A stretch of DNA of 62,062 nucleotides. Source: Avibacterium gallinarum. Lineage in GTDB: Bacteria; Pseudomonadota; Gammaproteobacteria; Enterobacterales; Pasteurellaceae. The position numbers and the translations under genes are program-made. Shown here one piece after another: positions 9,089-20,500 of the stretch; the first letter of the stretch is position 1, and each line of letters opens with the position of its first letter. The stretch covers positions 1 through 62,062 of the forward strand of contig NZ_PQVJ01000018.1 of assembly GCF_002921135.1 (NCBI RefSeq), read 5' to 3'. Below the pieces are notes generated by a model. That model saw only the letters and a list, made by a program, of their open reading frames with translations. It made no database searches and had not been told where the DNA came from.

Positions 9089-10180
9089 ATGATGTTGTGC
9101 GTAAATGTTGAATTAAAAGAACGCCGTTATCCTATTTATATCGGCGCAGGCCTGCTTTCTGATCCGAGTGTTTATCCCCTAAAATCAGGTGATAAAGTGA
9201 TGATCGTGAGCAATCCAACCATTGCACAACATTATCTTGCGCAGGTAACAAAAACCTTGACGGAATTGGGTTGTCAGGTTGATCACCTGTTATTGCCTGA
9301 TGGGGAACAATACAAAAATCTAGAGTCGCTTAATCTAATTTTTACCGCCTTATTAGAAAAAAATCACGGCCGCGATACCACCTTAATTGCTCTAGGTGGT
9401 GGTGTGATTGGTGATGTAGTGGGCTATGCCGCAGCCAGTTATCAACGTGGAGTGCGTTTTATCCAAATTCCAACCACCTTACTTGCACAAGTGGATTCTT
9501 CTGTGGGGGGGAAAACCGCAGTTAATCACCCTTTAGGTAAAAATATGATTGGGGCGTTTTATCAACCTTGCACCGTGATTGTCGATACGCTCACCTTGAA
9601 TACCTTGCCAAAACGCGAAGTTAATGCAGGTTTGGCGGAAGTGATTAAATATGGCGCGATTTTAGATTATCCTTTCTTTGAATGGTTAGAACAGCACATT
9701 GATGAATTGGTTGCCCTTGAACAAGCGCCGTTGCAGCAATGTATCGCGCGTTGTTGTCAAATTAAAGCGGACGTAGTGGCAAGAGATGAAACAGAAAAAG
9801 GTGATCGCGCATTGCTCAACTTAGGCCATACTTTTGGCCACGCCATTGAAACCCATTTAGGCTATGGGCAATGGCTACACGGTGAGGCGGTAGCCGCTGG
9901 TTCAATGATGGCGGCTGCGCTTTCTGAAATGTTAGGGGATTTATCAGTGCAAGATGTAGGGCGTTTAGAAAAGCTCTTTGCGCGCGCTAATTTGCCAACC
10001 CTTTCACCAGATACAATGCAACCCGAAGATTATTTACCGCATATGATGCGCGATAAAAAAGTGCTAGCAGGCAAGTTACGCCTTGTGCTGCTAAAATCGC
10101 TCGGGCAAGCTTATGTGGCAAGCGATAGCGACAAAGATCTCGTTCTTGCAGCTATTGCACGTTGCACACAAACTGACTGA
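9089..10180 (+). CDS. aroB: 3-dehydroquinate synthase
   Basis: Cyclises DAHP to 3-dehydroquinate using NAD and a divalent metal. 363 aa, typical. NAD-binding [13 protein letters not shown] lies near residue 104, and the metal and active-site segments [11 protein letters not shown] and [11 protein letters not shown] are present. AAAGGAAAAA precedes the ATG (a second ATG follows directly). Seventeen bases after aroK and five before dam, so co-transcribed with both. Confidence 0.96.
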   Translation: MMLCVNVELKERRYPIYIGAGLLSDPSVYPLKSGDKVMIVSNPTIAQHYLAQVTKTLTELGCQVDHLLLPDGEQYKNLESLNLIFTALLEKNHGRDTTLIALGGGVIGDVVGYAAASYQRGVRFIQIPTTLLAQVDSSVGGKTAVNHPLGKNMIGAFYQPCTVIVDTLTLNTLPKREVNAGLAEVIKYGAILDYPFFEWLEQHIDELVALEQAPLQQCIARCCQIKADVVARDETEKGDRALLNLGHTFGHAIETHLGYGQWLHGEAVAAGSMMAAALSEMLGDLSVQDVGRLEKLFARANLPTLSPDTMQPEDYLPHMMRDKKVLAGKLRLVLLKSLGQAYVASDSDKDLVLAAIARCTQTD

Positions 10181-10185
10181 TCTCA

Positions 10186-11055
10186 ATGTATCCTGATGCG
10201 ACAATTTTCCCACAACAAAAATACCGCCCTTTTCTAAAATGGGCGGGGGGAAAGTTTCGTCTTACGGATCAAATCAATAAATTATTTCCTAAGAAAAAAC
10301 AATGTCTTATTGAGCCTTTCGTGGGGGCTGGGGCTGTTTTTTTGAATAGCCAATTTGAACGCTATATTTTGGTGGATATTAATGCGGATTTGATCAATCT
10401 ATTTAACACCGTTAAACAAGATGTCAATTTGTATATTGAAGCTGTGAAAACCGTCTTTTTTCACCCTGATGCGAATACGCCAGACTATTATTACGCGCGG
10501 CGCGCTCAGTTTAATCAATCCACCAATAACTTTGAGCGTTCTGTGTTGTTTTTGTATCTCAATCGTTTTGGCTTTAATGGCTTATGCCGTTACAACAGCA
10601 AAAATGAGTTTAACGTGCCATTTGGACGCTATAAAACTCATTATTTCCCCGAAATTGAGTTACGCTATTTTGCCCATAAAGCGCAAAGTGCGGTGTTTAT
10701 TTGTGCAGATTTTCACGAAGCCTTTAAATTTGCCGATGAAAATTCAGTGATCTATTGCGATCCGCCTTATGCACCGATCAAACAAGAAAGCAATTTCACC
10801 AGTTATGCTGGCAATGAATTTTCGTTAGATCATCAGCAAGCCTTGGCGGAATTGGCGCATCGTACCGCAAGGGAACGACAAATTCCGGTGCTAATTTCTA
10901 ATCACGATACCAAATTTACCCGTCAAATTTACCACGGGGCGAAAATCAAACGCTTAAAAGTACAGCGCTCAATCAGCCAAGCTTCGCACAAACGAATTAA
11001 GGTAAACGAGCTGATCGCCAGTTTTCACGGGCAAAAACTCAACGCGGCTGAGTGA
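10186..11055 (+). CDS. dam: DNA adenine methylase Dam
   Basis: Methylates adenine in GATC, serving mismatch repair and replication control. SAM-binding FLKWAGGKFRL is near residue 17 and the catalytic motif DPPY near residue 196 (VIYCDPPYAP). Length 289 aa is normal. It begins 5 bp after aroB. No damX intervenes, unlike enteric bacteria. The 3' end overlaps dciA on the other strand by 17 bases. Confidence 0.95.
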   Translation: MYPDATIFPQQKYRPFLKWAGGKFRLTDQINKLFPKKKQCLIEPFVGAGAVFLNSQFERYILVDINADLINLFNTVKQDVNLYIEAVKTVFFHPDANTPDYYYARRAQFNQSTNNFERSVLFLYLNRFGFNGLCRYNSKNEFNVPFGRYKTHYFPEIELRYFAHKAQSAVFICADFHEAFKFADENSVIYCDPPYAPIKQESNFTSYAGNEFSLDHQQALAELAHRTARERQIPVLISNHDTKFTRQIYHGAKIKRLKVQRSISQASHKRIKVNELIASFHGQKLNAAE

Positions 11056-11353
11056 TTAAGGCGGGATTGACTTTAAATTGAAGTTGCTGAATCTGCGGAT
11101 TTAAGCCCTGCACTTTTGCCAAGAGATCTTTTTCTTTGAATAACAAACTTTGGCGTACCATCGCATTTGCCACTTCAATCACCAACGTGGTTTCGGAAAG
11201 ATTGGCAACGCGATAAAAGCCTTTAAATTGATTGGGAAATAGGCGTTCTACTTGCTCGTTCAGTTGTTGTAACAAAATGCCTTTTTGCATAATTTTGCCT
11301 AGGCTGGAATTTTCTAGCACATCTTGTACGTTGGTTGGTTTACTGTATCGCAT
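11039..11353 (-). CDS. dciA: DciA family protein (DUF721), helicase loader
   Basis: Small 104-aa protein of the DUF721/DciA family, shown in other bacteria to assist loading of the replicative helicase. The basic N-terminal part and the segment LNEQVERLFPNQFKGFYRVANL resemble the family. It reads toward dam and away from secM, the common location of this gene upstream of secM-secA. Family call from sequence and context. Confidence 0.75.
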   Translation of the reverse strand: MRYSKPTNVQDVLENSSLGKIMQKGILLQQLNEQVERLFPNQFKGFYRVANLSETTLVIEVANAMVRQSLLFKEKDLLAKVQGLNPQIQQLQFKVNPALITQPR

Positions 11354-11459
11354 CGCTTGTTTTCGGCTTTTTTGCCCTAATATTACACATCAGAATAAGA
11401 CATTGTAGTGATTTTCCGCTACAATAACAGCGAATTTTTAATTAAAAATAAGTTAGCGA

Positions 11460-11771
11460 ATGATTTCATCTAAAAGCACACAGCATTTCTGGTCGCAATT
11501 ACTACTTAGTATGATTGCGATCTTTGCCTTGCCTAATGCGCAAGGCGTGGAAAATGCAGGGCTTGCCTGTGAAAATTATTCGCGCGAACAGCGCCAAATG
11601 CAACAGCTTGGCTGTCATCAGCGAGTTGCTCACAAACAAATTATTCAACAGCAACAAAAACCAAGCAAAAAAAGTTTTGTTGCACCGAAAATTCTCACTA
11701 AAAAAGCACCGCACTTTGTTTTTTCTGTACTTAGTGCCGCCACGCCGATCCGCGCTGGCCCTACGGCTTAA
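11460..11771 (+). CDS. secM: SecM secretion monitor / arrest peptide
   Basis: Exported regulator whose nascent chain stalls ribosomes when Sec export is slow and so raises secA translation. Signal peptide at about residues 1-28. The C-terminus ends TPIRAGPTA: the IRAGP core and its stalling Pro are intact. The Phe and Trp-Ile upstream elements of the E. coli FxxxxWIxxxxGIRAGP motif are absent or replaced (FSVLSAATPIRAGP). Pasteurellaceae SecM proteins are known to vary in this way. Only two codons follow the arrest Pro. secA starts 85 bp downstream. Confidence 0.88.
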   Translation: MISSKSTQHFWSQLLLSMIAIFALPNAQGVENAGLACENYSREQRQMQQLGCHQRVAHKQIIQQQQKPSKKSFVAPKILTKKAPHFVFSVLSAATPIRAGPTA

Positions 11772-11856
11772 CCTTTCTTTCTAGTAAATACCTTTTAACT
11801 GATTTCAGCGATTGCTGAAGTTTAATTTAACCTATTGATATAAAAGAAATAAAATT

Positions 11857-14574
11857 ATGTTTAGAACTATTTTTACAAAAATTTTTGGTAGCCGTAATGA
11901 TCGCATTCTGCGCCGTTTGAATAAACAAGTGATCAAAATTAACAAAATGGAGCCGGAGTTTGAAGCCTTAAGCGATGAACAGTTGCAAGGCAAAACGGCA
12001 GAATTTCGTGAGCGCTTAAAAAACGGCGAAAGCCTACAAAGCTTATTGCCAGAAGCCTTTGCCACCGTGCGTGAAGCGAGTAAACGTGTACTCGGTATGC
12101 GCCATTTTGATGTGCAGCTCATTGGCGGTATGGTGCTGAATAATCGTTGTATTGCTGAAATGCACACAGGGGAAGGGAAAACCCTTACCGCAACCTTGCC
12201 TTGCTATCTTAATGCCTTAACAGGAAAAGGCGTTCACGTTGTTACGGTGAACGATTATCTTGCGCGCCGCGATGCGGAAACTAACCGCCCATTATTTGAA
12301 TTTTTAGGAATGACCGTTGGGGTAAACGTGCCGGGCTTGCCAGCGGAAGAAAAACGTGCTGCCTATGCTGCCGATATTACCTATGCCACTAACAGTGAAT
12401 TAGGCTTTGATTATTTGCGTGATAATTTAGCTCATTCAGCACAAGATCGCTTCCAAAAAGAACTTTATTATGCCTTGGTTGATGAAGTGGATTCTATTTT
12501 GATTGACGAAGCGCGTACGCCGTTGATCATTTCAGGGCCTGCGGAAGACAGTTCAGAACTTTATATTGCCATTGATAAATTGATTCCTCATTTAATCAAA
12601 CAAGATAAAGAAGACACCGAAGAATACCAAGGTGATGGCGACTACACTTTAGATCTGAAAAGCAAGCAGGCCTATCTCACAGAACGTGGGCAAGAAAAAA
12701 TCGAGCAATGGCTGATCGATCAAGGCCTGATGCAAGAAACCGAATCTCTGTATTCCCCTGCCAAAGTCACGCTGTTGCACCACGTTTATGCCGCATTGCG
12801 CGCCCATACATTGTTTGAACGTGATGTGGATTACATCGTAAAAGATGGTGAAATTATCATTGTTGATGAACATACAGGGCGTACAATGGCAGGCCGCCGT
12901 TGGTCAGAAGGTTTACACCAAGCTATTGAAGCAAAAGAAGGTGTGCCAATTCAAAATGAAAACCAAACGGTCGCTTCTATCACTTACCAAAACTATTTCC
13001 GTCTTTATGAAAAATTAGCTGGAATGACAGGAACAGCGGACACCGAAGCCTTTGAATTCCAACAAATTTATGGTTTGGAAACCATTGTGATCCCAACTAA
13101 TCGCCCAATGATTCGCGATGATCGCACAGATTTAATGTTTGAAAATGAACAATACAAATTTGCTGCGATTATTGAAGAAATTAAGGATTGTATTGCGCGC
13201 AACCAACCCGTGTTGGTGGGAACGGCGTCTATTGAAAAATCGGAATTGTTATCTGATGCTTTAACCAAAGCTGGCATTAAACATAGCGTATTAAACGCAA
13301 AATTCCACGCCCAAGAAGCGGAAATTATTGCTAATGCAGGTTATCCGGGGGCCGTAACCATTGCCACCAATATGGCAGGACGTGGTACAGATATTGTGCT
13401 TGGCGGTAACTGGAAAGCTGAAGTGGCAAAATTGGATAACCCAACAGAAGCGCAAATTGAAGAAATCAAAGCCAAATGGCAAGAACGCCACGATATTGTA
13501 AAACAAGCGGGTGGCTTGCATATTATTGGTACGGAACGCCACGAGTCACGCCGTATTGATAACCAGTTGCGTGGACGTTCAGGCCGCCAAGGTGACCCAG
13601 GTTCATCACGTTTCTACTTATCCTTAGACGATGCGTTAATGCGTATTTACTTAAACGAAGGTAAGCTCAATATGATGCGCAAAGCCTTCAGCACACCAGG
13701 TGAAGCAATGGAATCGAAATTGCTCACTAAAGTAATCGCTTCTGCGCAAGCAAAAGTTGAAGCGCATAACTTTGATGGACGTAAACATTTATTAGAATTT
13801 GATGATGTGGCTAATGATCAACGCCGTGCTATTTATGAACAGCGCAATGAACTATTAGATAATGACAACATTGCCGAAACCATTAAAGTGATCCGCAAAG
13901 ATGTTTTCAACAGCGTGATCGATCAATATATTCCACCAAATTCATTGGAAGAAATGTGGGATATTCCAGGGTTAGAACAGCGTTTAAGACAGGATTTTGC
14001 CCTTGATTTACCGATTGAACATTGGTTAGAAGAAAACAATGCCTTGCACGAAGAAACCTTGCGTGAGCGTATTATTGACGCGGCAGAAAAAGAATATGAA
14101 CGCAAAGAAGAGCTTGTTGGTGCGGAATCAATGCGTCATTTTGAAAAAGGCATTATGCTACAAACCCTTGATGAGCTTTGGAAAGAACATCTTGCTTCGA
14201 TGGATCATTTACGCCGTGGCATTCACTTGCGTGGCTATGCACAAAAAGATCCAAAACAAGAATATAAACGTGAGTCTTTCCAAATGTTTACGGATATGTT
14301 GGACGCATTAAAACTAAGTGTGATTACCACCTTAAGCCGAGTTCAGATTCGTACTCAAGAAGAAATTGAGCAAGCAGAGAAATTGCAGCAAGAAATGGCC
14401 GCGCGTGAGCAGGCACAAATGCAATATAACACCGCGGATGATCAGCAGGCTCAAGGAGAGCAAGCACCATTGCCACCATCAGATCGTAAGATTGGGCGTA
14501 ATGAACCTTGCCCTTGCGGTTCTGGTAAGAAATACAAACACTGCCACGGCAATCGTGCGGCGAAATATAGTTAA
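11857..14574 (+). CDS. secA: Protein translocase ATPase SecA
   Basis: Motor of Sec export. Walker [12 protein letters not shown] is near residue 102 and Walker [17 protein letters not shown] near 207. The helicase segment [12 protein letters not shown] lies near 508, and the C-terminal zinc-binding, SecB-contacting [14 protein letters not shown] is at the end. 905 aa, full length. Expression is expected to be raised by SecM stalling through the 85-bp secM-secA leader. An inverted AAGTGCGGT pair follows the stop. Confidence 0.97.
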   Translation: MFRTIFTKIFGSRNDRILRRLNKQVIKINKMEPEFEALSDEQLQGKTAEFRERLKNGESLQSLLPEAFATVREASKRVLGMRHFDVQLIGGMVLNNRCIAEMHTGEGKTLTATLPCYLNALTGKGVHVVTVNDYLARRDAETNRPLFEFLGMTVGVNVPGLPAEEKRAAYAADITYATNSELGFDYLRDNLAHSAQDRFQKELYYALVDEVDSILIDEARTPLIISGPAEDSSELYIAIDKLIPHLIKQDKEDTEEYQGDGDYTLDLKSKQAYLTERGQEKIEQWLIDQGLMQETESLYSPAKVTLLHHVYAALRAHTLFERDVDYIVKDGEIIIVDEHTGRTMAGRRWSEGLHQAIEAKEGVPIQNENQTVASITYQNYFRLYEKLAGMTGTADTEAFEFQQIYGLETIVIPTNRPMIRDDRTDLMFENEQYKFAAIIEEIKDCIARNQPVLVGTASIEKSELLSDALTKAGIKHSVLNAKFHAQEAEIIANAGYPGAVTIATNMAGRGTDIVLGGNWKAEVAKLDNPTEAQIEEIKAKWQERHDIVKQAGGLHIIGTERHESRRIDNQLRGRSGRQGDPGSSRFYLSLDDALMRIYLNEGKLNMMRKAFSTPGEAMESKLLTKVIASAQAKVEAHNFDGRKHLLEFDDVANDQRRAIYEQRNELLDNDNIAETIKVIRKDVFNSVIDQYIPPNSLEEMWDIPGLEQRLRQDFALDLPIEHWLEENNALHEETLRERIIDAAEKEYERKEELVGAESMRHFEKGIMLQTLDELWKEHLASMDHLRRGIHLRGYAQKDPKQEYKRESFQMFTDMLDALKLSVITTLSRVQIRTQEEIEQAEKLQQEMAAREQAQMQYNTADDQQAQGEQAPLPPSDRKIGRNEPCPCGSGKKYKHCHGNRAAKYS

Positions 14575-14585
14575 TCCATAAAGCA

Positions 14586-14627
14586 TAAAGTGCGGTGAAA
14601 AATTTTTGATTTTTTTACCGCACTTTA
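14586..14627. repeat. Inverted uptake-signal pair after secA
   Basis: TAAAGTGCGGT (14586-14596) and ACCGCACTTTA (14617-14627) form an 11-bp stem with a 20-base loop. Inverted uptake-signal pairs often sit at gene ends in this family. Here no T-run follows the stem, so terminator activity is uncertain. Confidence 0.6.
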
Positions 14628-14636
14628 TAGAGAGTT

Positions 14637-14678
14637 TGTTGATCATTCATAGCTCAAATGCAAAATGAATGATCAACA
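14637..14678. repeat. 14-bp perfect hairpin in mutT leader
   Basis: TGTTGATCATTCAT (14637-14650) is perfectly complementary to ATGAATGATCAACA (14665-14678) across a 14-base loop. No T-run follows. It ends 18 bp before the mutT ATG, just upstream of AAGGAG. It may stabilise the mRNA or control mutT translation; this is inference. Confidence 0.65.
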
Positions 14679-14695
14679 GACCCTAAGGAGAAAAA

Positions 14696-15097
14696 ATGGC
14701 GAAACCCATCATTCAAGTAGCAGCAGGCATTATTCGTAATGAATTTGGGCAGATTTATCTCACTCAACGCCTTGAGGGACAAGATTTTGCCCAAGCCCTA
14801 GAATTCCCTGGTGGAAAAGTTGATAAAGGTGAAACACCGGAACAAGCCCTTGCCAGAGAGCTAGAAGAAGAAATTGGCATTCATATTCTCAATGCTAGTT
14901 TATTTGAGCGTTTTACCTTTGAATATCCAAGTAAGATCATTCAATTTTCTTTTTACCTTGTGGAACAATGGGTGGGTGAACCTTTTGGACGAGAAGGGCA
15001 AGAGGGAATGTGGATCGCGCAATCTGAACTTGATGCCAGCCAATTTCCCCCCGCTAACAGCAAGCTTATTCAACGCTTATTGGCTGAAAATGCATAA
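14696..15097 (+). CDS. mutT: 8-oxo-dGTP diphosphatase MutT
   Basis: Nudix hydrolase that removes 8-oxo-dGTP from the nucleotide pool. The Nudix box GGKVDKGETPEQALARELEE(EIGI) starts near residue 39. Length 133 aa matches MutT, and the position after secA is the classical one. CTAAGGAGAAAAA precedes the ATG. A strong terminator follows. Confidence 0.93.
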   Translation: MAKPIIQVAAGIIRNEFGQIYLTQRLEGQDFAQALEFPGGKVDKGETPEQALARELEEEIGIHILNASLFERFTFEYPSKIIQFSFYLVEQWVGEPFGREGQEGMWIAQSELDASQFPPANSKLIQRLLAENA

Positions 15098-15108
15098 TTT
15101 ATCGATAA

Positions 15109-15151
15109 CAAAAAAAGCATTATGTGGAAAACATAAAACATAATGCTTTTT
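15109..15151. terminator. Terminator after mutT
   Basis: AAAAAAGCATTATGT and ACATAATGCTTTTTT form a 15-bp perfect stem around GGAAAACATAAA; A-rich on one side, T-rich on the other, so active in both directions. Confidence 0.85.
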
Positions 15152-15163
15152 TCATTTCACTCA

Positions 15164-15322
15164 TTAACAACAAATATCCTGAACCACAAATTGCAATGAA
15201 TGGCGTTCGTGTAAGCGGAATTTTCGCTGTTTCAAACGTTTTAATCTTAAAGCTCGCACTTGCGATAAACGGAAGAGTTTAGTGTTGTTTTTCTTCAAAA
15301 ATGTTTTTCTTTTTACTGCCAT
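15164..15322 (-). CDS. Small, very basic protein (52 aa), unknown
   Basis: A 52-codon frame begins MAVKRKTFLKKNNTKLF and ends HSLQFVVQDICC. About a third of the residues are Lys or Arg, in a pattern suggestive of RNA or nucleic-acid binding. AGAGGATATT precedes the ATG at a good distance. It fills the otherwise empty gap between mutT and mltF. I do not recognise a family; a ribosome-associated role is only a guess from composition. Confidence 0.5.
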   Translation of the reverse strand: MAVKRKTFLKKNNTKLFRLSQVRALRLKRLKQRKFRLHERHSLQFVVQDICC

Positions 15323-15373
15323 AATATCCTCTATTTTCTATCAAAATTCACAGCCTAAGGGAAACGCCCTAAA

Positions 15374-16786
15374 TTATTTGCTGTGTTGTGGTAAAGGTTG
15401 GTTTTGTTCTTCTTGGTTTTGCTGTACGCGGTGATAATTCACAATGCTGTTCATATATCGGCGAATATTTTCCACATATTGGAACGCTTCATAACCTCGC
15501 GCATAGCCATATTTTAAATTTGTGTAGTAACGTTTTTCTGCCAGTAAGGGAAGATTTTTCTTCACATCAAGCCAGTTATCAGGATCACCACCAAGGCTTT
15601 TTGTTAAACGGCGCACATCAAGCAAATGCCCTAGCCCCATATTATAAGCACATAAGGCAAACCAAATGCGATCTTCTTGGCGAATGGTATTTGGCATTTG
15701 TGCAAGCAATAAATGCAAATATTCCGCCCCCGCTTTAATGCTTTGCTCCGCATCTAAACGATTGTTGATTTTCATTCGCTCCGCTGTCGCCTTAGTAAGC
15801 ATCATCATTCCGCGCACCCCTGTTGGCGAAGTGGCTTCTGGGTTCCAATGTGATTCTTGATAAGCAATAGCAGCTAACAAGCGCCAATCTAAATCCCCTT
15901 TGTACTTATCAAAAAGATCGGCATATTTCGGTAAAATTGTTTCTATCGCGTTTAAATAAGAGCGGGTGTCCACATAATCAAACTGTGCAAGATGATTAAA
16001 ATATTTTTCTTCAATGCGTGCAATAAGCCCTGTTTCAATGGCATTATTCATAAAATCAAGCAGAGCAGCTTGCAGTTCGTTATAAGTGTTATTTGCCAGA
16101 TACCAATGAATGGTTGCTTCATCAGTAACATCAAAGGCAACTGCAAGCTGTGGCTTAATTTGTTGGGTAATGGAAATATCTATTGAGTTAGCAATGGTGT
16201 AATCTATTTTACTTTCCGCAACTTGCAGCAATAATTCTTCTTGGCTTTGATCCACTGTCGTCCATTGCAAATCAGGATATTGCTCTTTAAAACGGTTAAG
16301 CAATATATTAAGCTCCGAACCTTTTGCCACCACTAAGCGACCATTTAATCTTGCCAGCGAATTCGGGCGATTTTCTCCTTTACGGTAAACCAGTTGCCAC
16401 GAGGCAGAAGAATACGCCGGCCCAAGCTGAAACTGTTCTAATTTTTCAGGCTGATAAAGCAAATTCGCTGCGGCTAAATCAATTTGATGAGCGGATAACG
16501 CAGAAAACAGTGCTTGAACGCTATCCATTGGGCGAATATCCAATTCTACATTCAAATAATCGGCAAAGGCTTTCGTCAGTTCATATTCAAACCCCGTTGC
16601 GCCCTCCGAACCAATGAAATAAGAAATAGGATTATTCAGTGTGCCAACAATCAGTTTGCCTTTGGTTTGCACCATTGCATAAGGGTTATCTTCCGATTGC
16701 ATTATGCGCTGCCACGGGAACACCATATCAATGGCCCATAATAATAAGGCAACGGCACTCACTATGCGTAAAAATAAACCTTTCAA
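15374..16786 (-). CDS. mltF: Membrane-bound lytic murein transglycosylase F
   Basis: Cleaves glycan strands, forming 1,6-anhydromuropeptides, at the outer membrane. N-terminal membrane/signal segment at residues 3-22. A periplasmic binding protein type 3 domain (about 42-270) is followed by an SLT lysozyme-like domain (about 295-440) with the catalytic Glu in [11 protein letters not shown] and the GVRGMMMLT motif. 470 aa, normal. Not obviously in an operon. Confidence 0.92.
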   Translation of the reverse strand: MKGLFLRIVSAVALLLWAIDMVFPWQRIMQSEDNPYAMVQTKGKLIVGTLNNPISYFIGSEGATGFEYELTKAFADYLNVELDIRPMDSVQALFSALSAHQIDLAAANLLYQPEKLEQFQLGPAYSSASWQLVYRKGENRPNSLARLNGRLVVAKGSELNILLNRFKEQYPDLQWTTVDQSQEELLLQVAESKIDYTIANSIDISITQQIKPQLAVAFDVTDEATIHWYLANNTYNELQAALLDFMNNAIETGLIARIEEKYFNHLAQFDYVDTRSYLNAIETILPKYADLFDKYKGDLDWRLLAAIAYQESHWNPEATSPTGVRGMMMLTKATAERMKINNRLDAEQSIKAGAEYLHLLLAQMPNTIRQEDRIWFALCAYNMGLGHLLDVRRLTKSLGGDPDNWLDVKKNLPLLAEKRYYTNLKYGYARGYEAFQYVENIRRYMNSIVNYHRVQQNQEEQNQPLPQHSK

Positions 16787-16838
16787 TCTCGCTCTACTCT
16801 ATCATCACAACACATTTTATGTGTTTGGTTAAATTTAA

Positions 16839-16876
16839 AAGTGCGGTAAAAAATCATTAAATTTTGTACCGCACTT
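16839..16876. repeat. Inverted uptake-signal pair between mltF and gmhA
   Basis: AAGTGCGGTA (16839-16848) and TACCGCACTT (16867-16876) form a hairpin between the gmhA end and the mltF start. It could terminate gmhA transcription, though no clear T-run follows on the minus strand. Confidence 0.55.
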
Positions 16877-16898
16877 ATCAAATTAAATGAAAAATAAA

Positions 16899-17525
<627 letters not shown>

Positions 17526-17569
17526 TTAATCTATCACGATTTTGCCATTAATTCATTATATTTCCGTGC

Positions 17570-20500
17570 CTAGGGTTGTAACGCTTGAAGCAATTCTGTA
17601 ACAAAATCCAACCGCACTTTGTTATCGGTTAAATCACGCTGAAATCTAAATTTCGTTGGGCCGTCAAAGCGATACACCGCAGGGGATTGCTGAATAAGCT
17701 GCAAGAATTTTGTTGGATCAAGGCTCGCTTGAGGGGAAAACTCAATAAAGCCACCTTGTGCTGTCGCTTCAATACGAATGATCTGCAATGGCTTGGCTTG
17801 CAAACGCAGTTGGGCAATTTGTAGTAAATTTTTGGCTGGCTGCGGCAATAGCCCGAAGCGGTCGATAAGCTCCACTTTTAATTCATCAAGCTCTTGCGTA
17901 TTTTCTGCCCCTGCAATGCGTTTATAAAAACCAAGACGCATATTCACATCGCCTAGGTAGTCATCAGGCAATAGGGCTGGAATACGCAAATCAATTTCAA
18001 CTTGACGCTGGGTGAGTTCATCAAGAGAAGGTTCACGCCCGTCTTTCAACGTATTCACCGCACTTTCTAGCAGATCCATATATAAAGAAAAACCAATGCT
18101 TTCAATTTGTCCACTTTGCTCATCACCAAGCAATTCCCCTGCGCCACGAATTTCTAAATCTTGCGTTGCCAACATAAAACCTGCGCCAAGATTATCCAGA
18201 CTTTCCAAGGCTTCAAGGCGTTTCAAGGCATCTTTTGTCATTGCTTTTGGCGGTGGCGTGAGTAAATAGGCATAGGCTTGATGATGCGAACGCCCCACTC
18301 GCCCACGCAGTTGGTGTAATTGTGCCAAGCCAAAGCGATCCGCGCGTTCAATGATGATGGTGTTCGCCGTTGGAACATCAATCCCTGTTTCAATAATGGT
18401 GGAACAAACTAGCACGTTATAACGCTGATGATAAAAATCGGACATCACCCGCTCCAATTCCCGCTCTCGCATTTGCCCGTGTCCGATAATGATGCGGGCT
18501 TCAGGCACAAGTGCGGCCAGTTTTTCTGCACAATTTTCAATGCTCGCCACATCATTATGTAAATAATACACCTGCCCGCCACGCAAAATTTCACGCAAAA
18601 TGGCTTCACGAATGATTAAGTCGTCTGCTTGTCGCACGAAGGTTTTAATCGTCAAACGGCGAGCGGGTGGCGTAGAAATAATCGACAGCTCCCGAATGCC
18701 ATTCATCGCCATATTGAGCGTTCGCGGGATTGGCGTTGCGGTGAGGGTTAAAATGTCCACATTGGCACGCAACTGCTTGATTTTTTCTTTCTGACGCACG
18801 CCGAAACGGTGTTCTTCATCAATAATCAGCAAGCCCAAATCCTTAAATTTCACCTCAGGCTGAATGAGTTTATGCGTGCCAATCAAAATATCAATTTTGC
18901 CGTCCGCTAAATCCGCTAGCACTGCTTTCTGCTCCTTCGCCGTTTTGAAACGCGACAACACTTCCACATTCACGGGCAAATTGGCGAAACGATCTTTAAA
19001 GTTGTCATAATGTTGTTGGGCGAGCAAGGTGGTTGGCACAAGCACCGCCACTTGTTTATGATTCATCACCGCTAAAAATGCCGCCCGCATTGCCACTTCC
19101 GTTTTACCAAAGCCTACATCACCACAAACTAGCCGATCCATCGCTTTGGGCTGACACATATCGGAAATCACAGCGTTAATCGCGGTCATTTGATCCAAGG
19201 TTTCCTCAAAAGGGAAAGTGGCAGAAAACTGCATAAATTCATCGCGATCATAATGAAATGCAAAGCCTTTTTGCGACTCTCGCAAGGCATACACATCAAG
19301 CAATTCCGCTGCCACATCACGGATTTTTTCCGCCGCTTTTTGCCGACTTTTCGCCCACGCATCGCTACCCAGTTTATGCAAGGGGGCAGTTTCTTCCGAG
19401 CCACCTACATAGCGACTGATCAAATGCAATGAGCTAACTGGCACATACAACTTGGCATCGTTGGCATAGTCGAGTAACAAAAATTCGGAAGTGATGCCTG
19501 CATTTTCTAAGGTAACCAGTCCCGCATAACGCCCTACGCCGTGATCTAAATGCACCACGGGCTGACCAATTTTCAGCTCTGCTAAATGTCGGATTAAAGT
19601 ATCAGGATTGACGGATTTTTGTCGATCTCGGCTGCGTTGTTGCACACGTTCGCCGAGCAATTCCGTTTCCGTAATCAACGCAAGAGAAGCCTTGCCCTTA
19701 TCCACAATAAAACCACGATCTTGGCTACAAATCAGCAAACTTTGCTTTTCTTGCAAATCTGAAAGATACGCAATTTGTTTTGGTCTTAATTTCAGCGGAC
19801 TGAGCAAATCAAGCAAGGTTTCGCGCCGCCCTTCTGTTTCTACGCAAAAGACAATATCGCCATTAAACTGCGCCATAAATTGTTGCAAATGCAAGAGCGG
19901 TTCTTTTTGTTGCAATTTTAGGCTTAAATCTGGCAAGGCTTGCACAGGCAAGTTTTGCTGACGCACAGAAGCTCGCGCCACTCTTTCCGCTTTCAAGGTG
20001 ATTTTTGGAAAATGTTTGAGCTGATGATTTATTTGGTCAATGGGCAACCAAAGCTGATCTGGCGGTAATAAAGGACGCATTGGATCAACACGGCGGCTTT
20101 CATAACGCTGTTCACAATCTTGATAAAAACGCTCACCTTGTTGCTGATTGCTCTCAAAAGCCACAAATAATGTCTGTTCAGGCAAATAATCAAATAAGGT
20201 GGCCATTTGTTCAAAAAACAGCGGCTGCCAATACTCAATCCCTGCTGCCAGCGTGCCTTTGCTCACCTGTTGATAAATATGCTCAGGATCACGGCGAATT
20301 TCACCAAAGGTATCACGAAATTTCGCACGGAAAAATTCAATGCCTTTGCTATCGGTAGGGAACTCTTGCGCAGGCAATAAACGAATTGAAGGAATTTCTT
20401 CTAATGTACGCTGCGTATCCACATCAAAGGTGCGAATACTATCAATCTCATCATCAAAAAAATCTAAACGGAAAGGCACCGCACTTCCCATTGGAAACAG

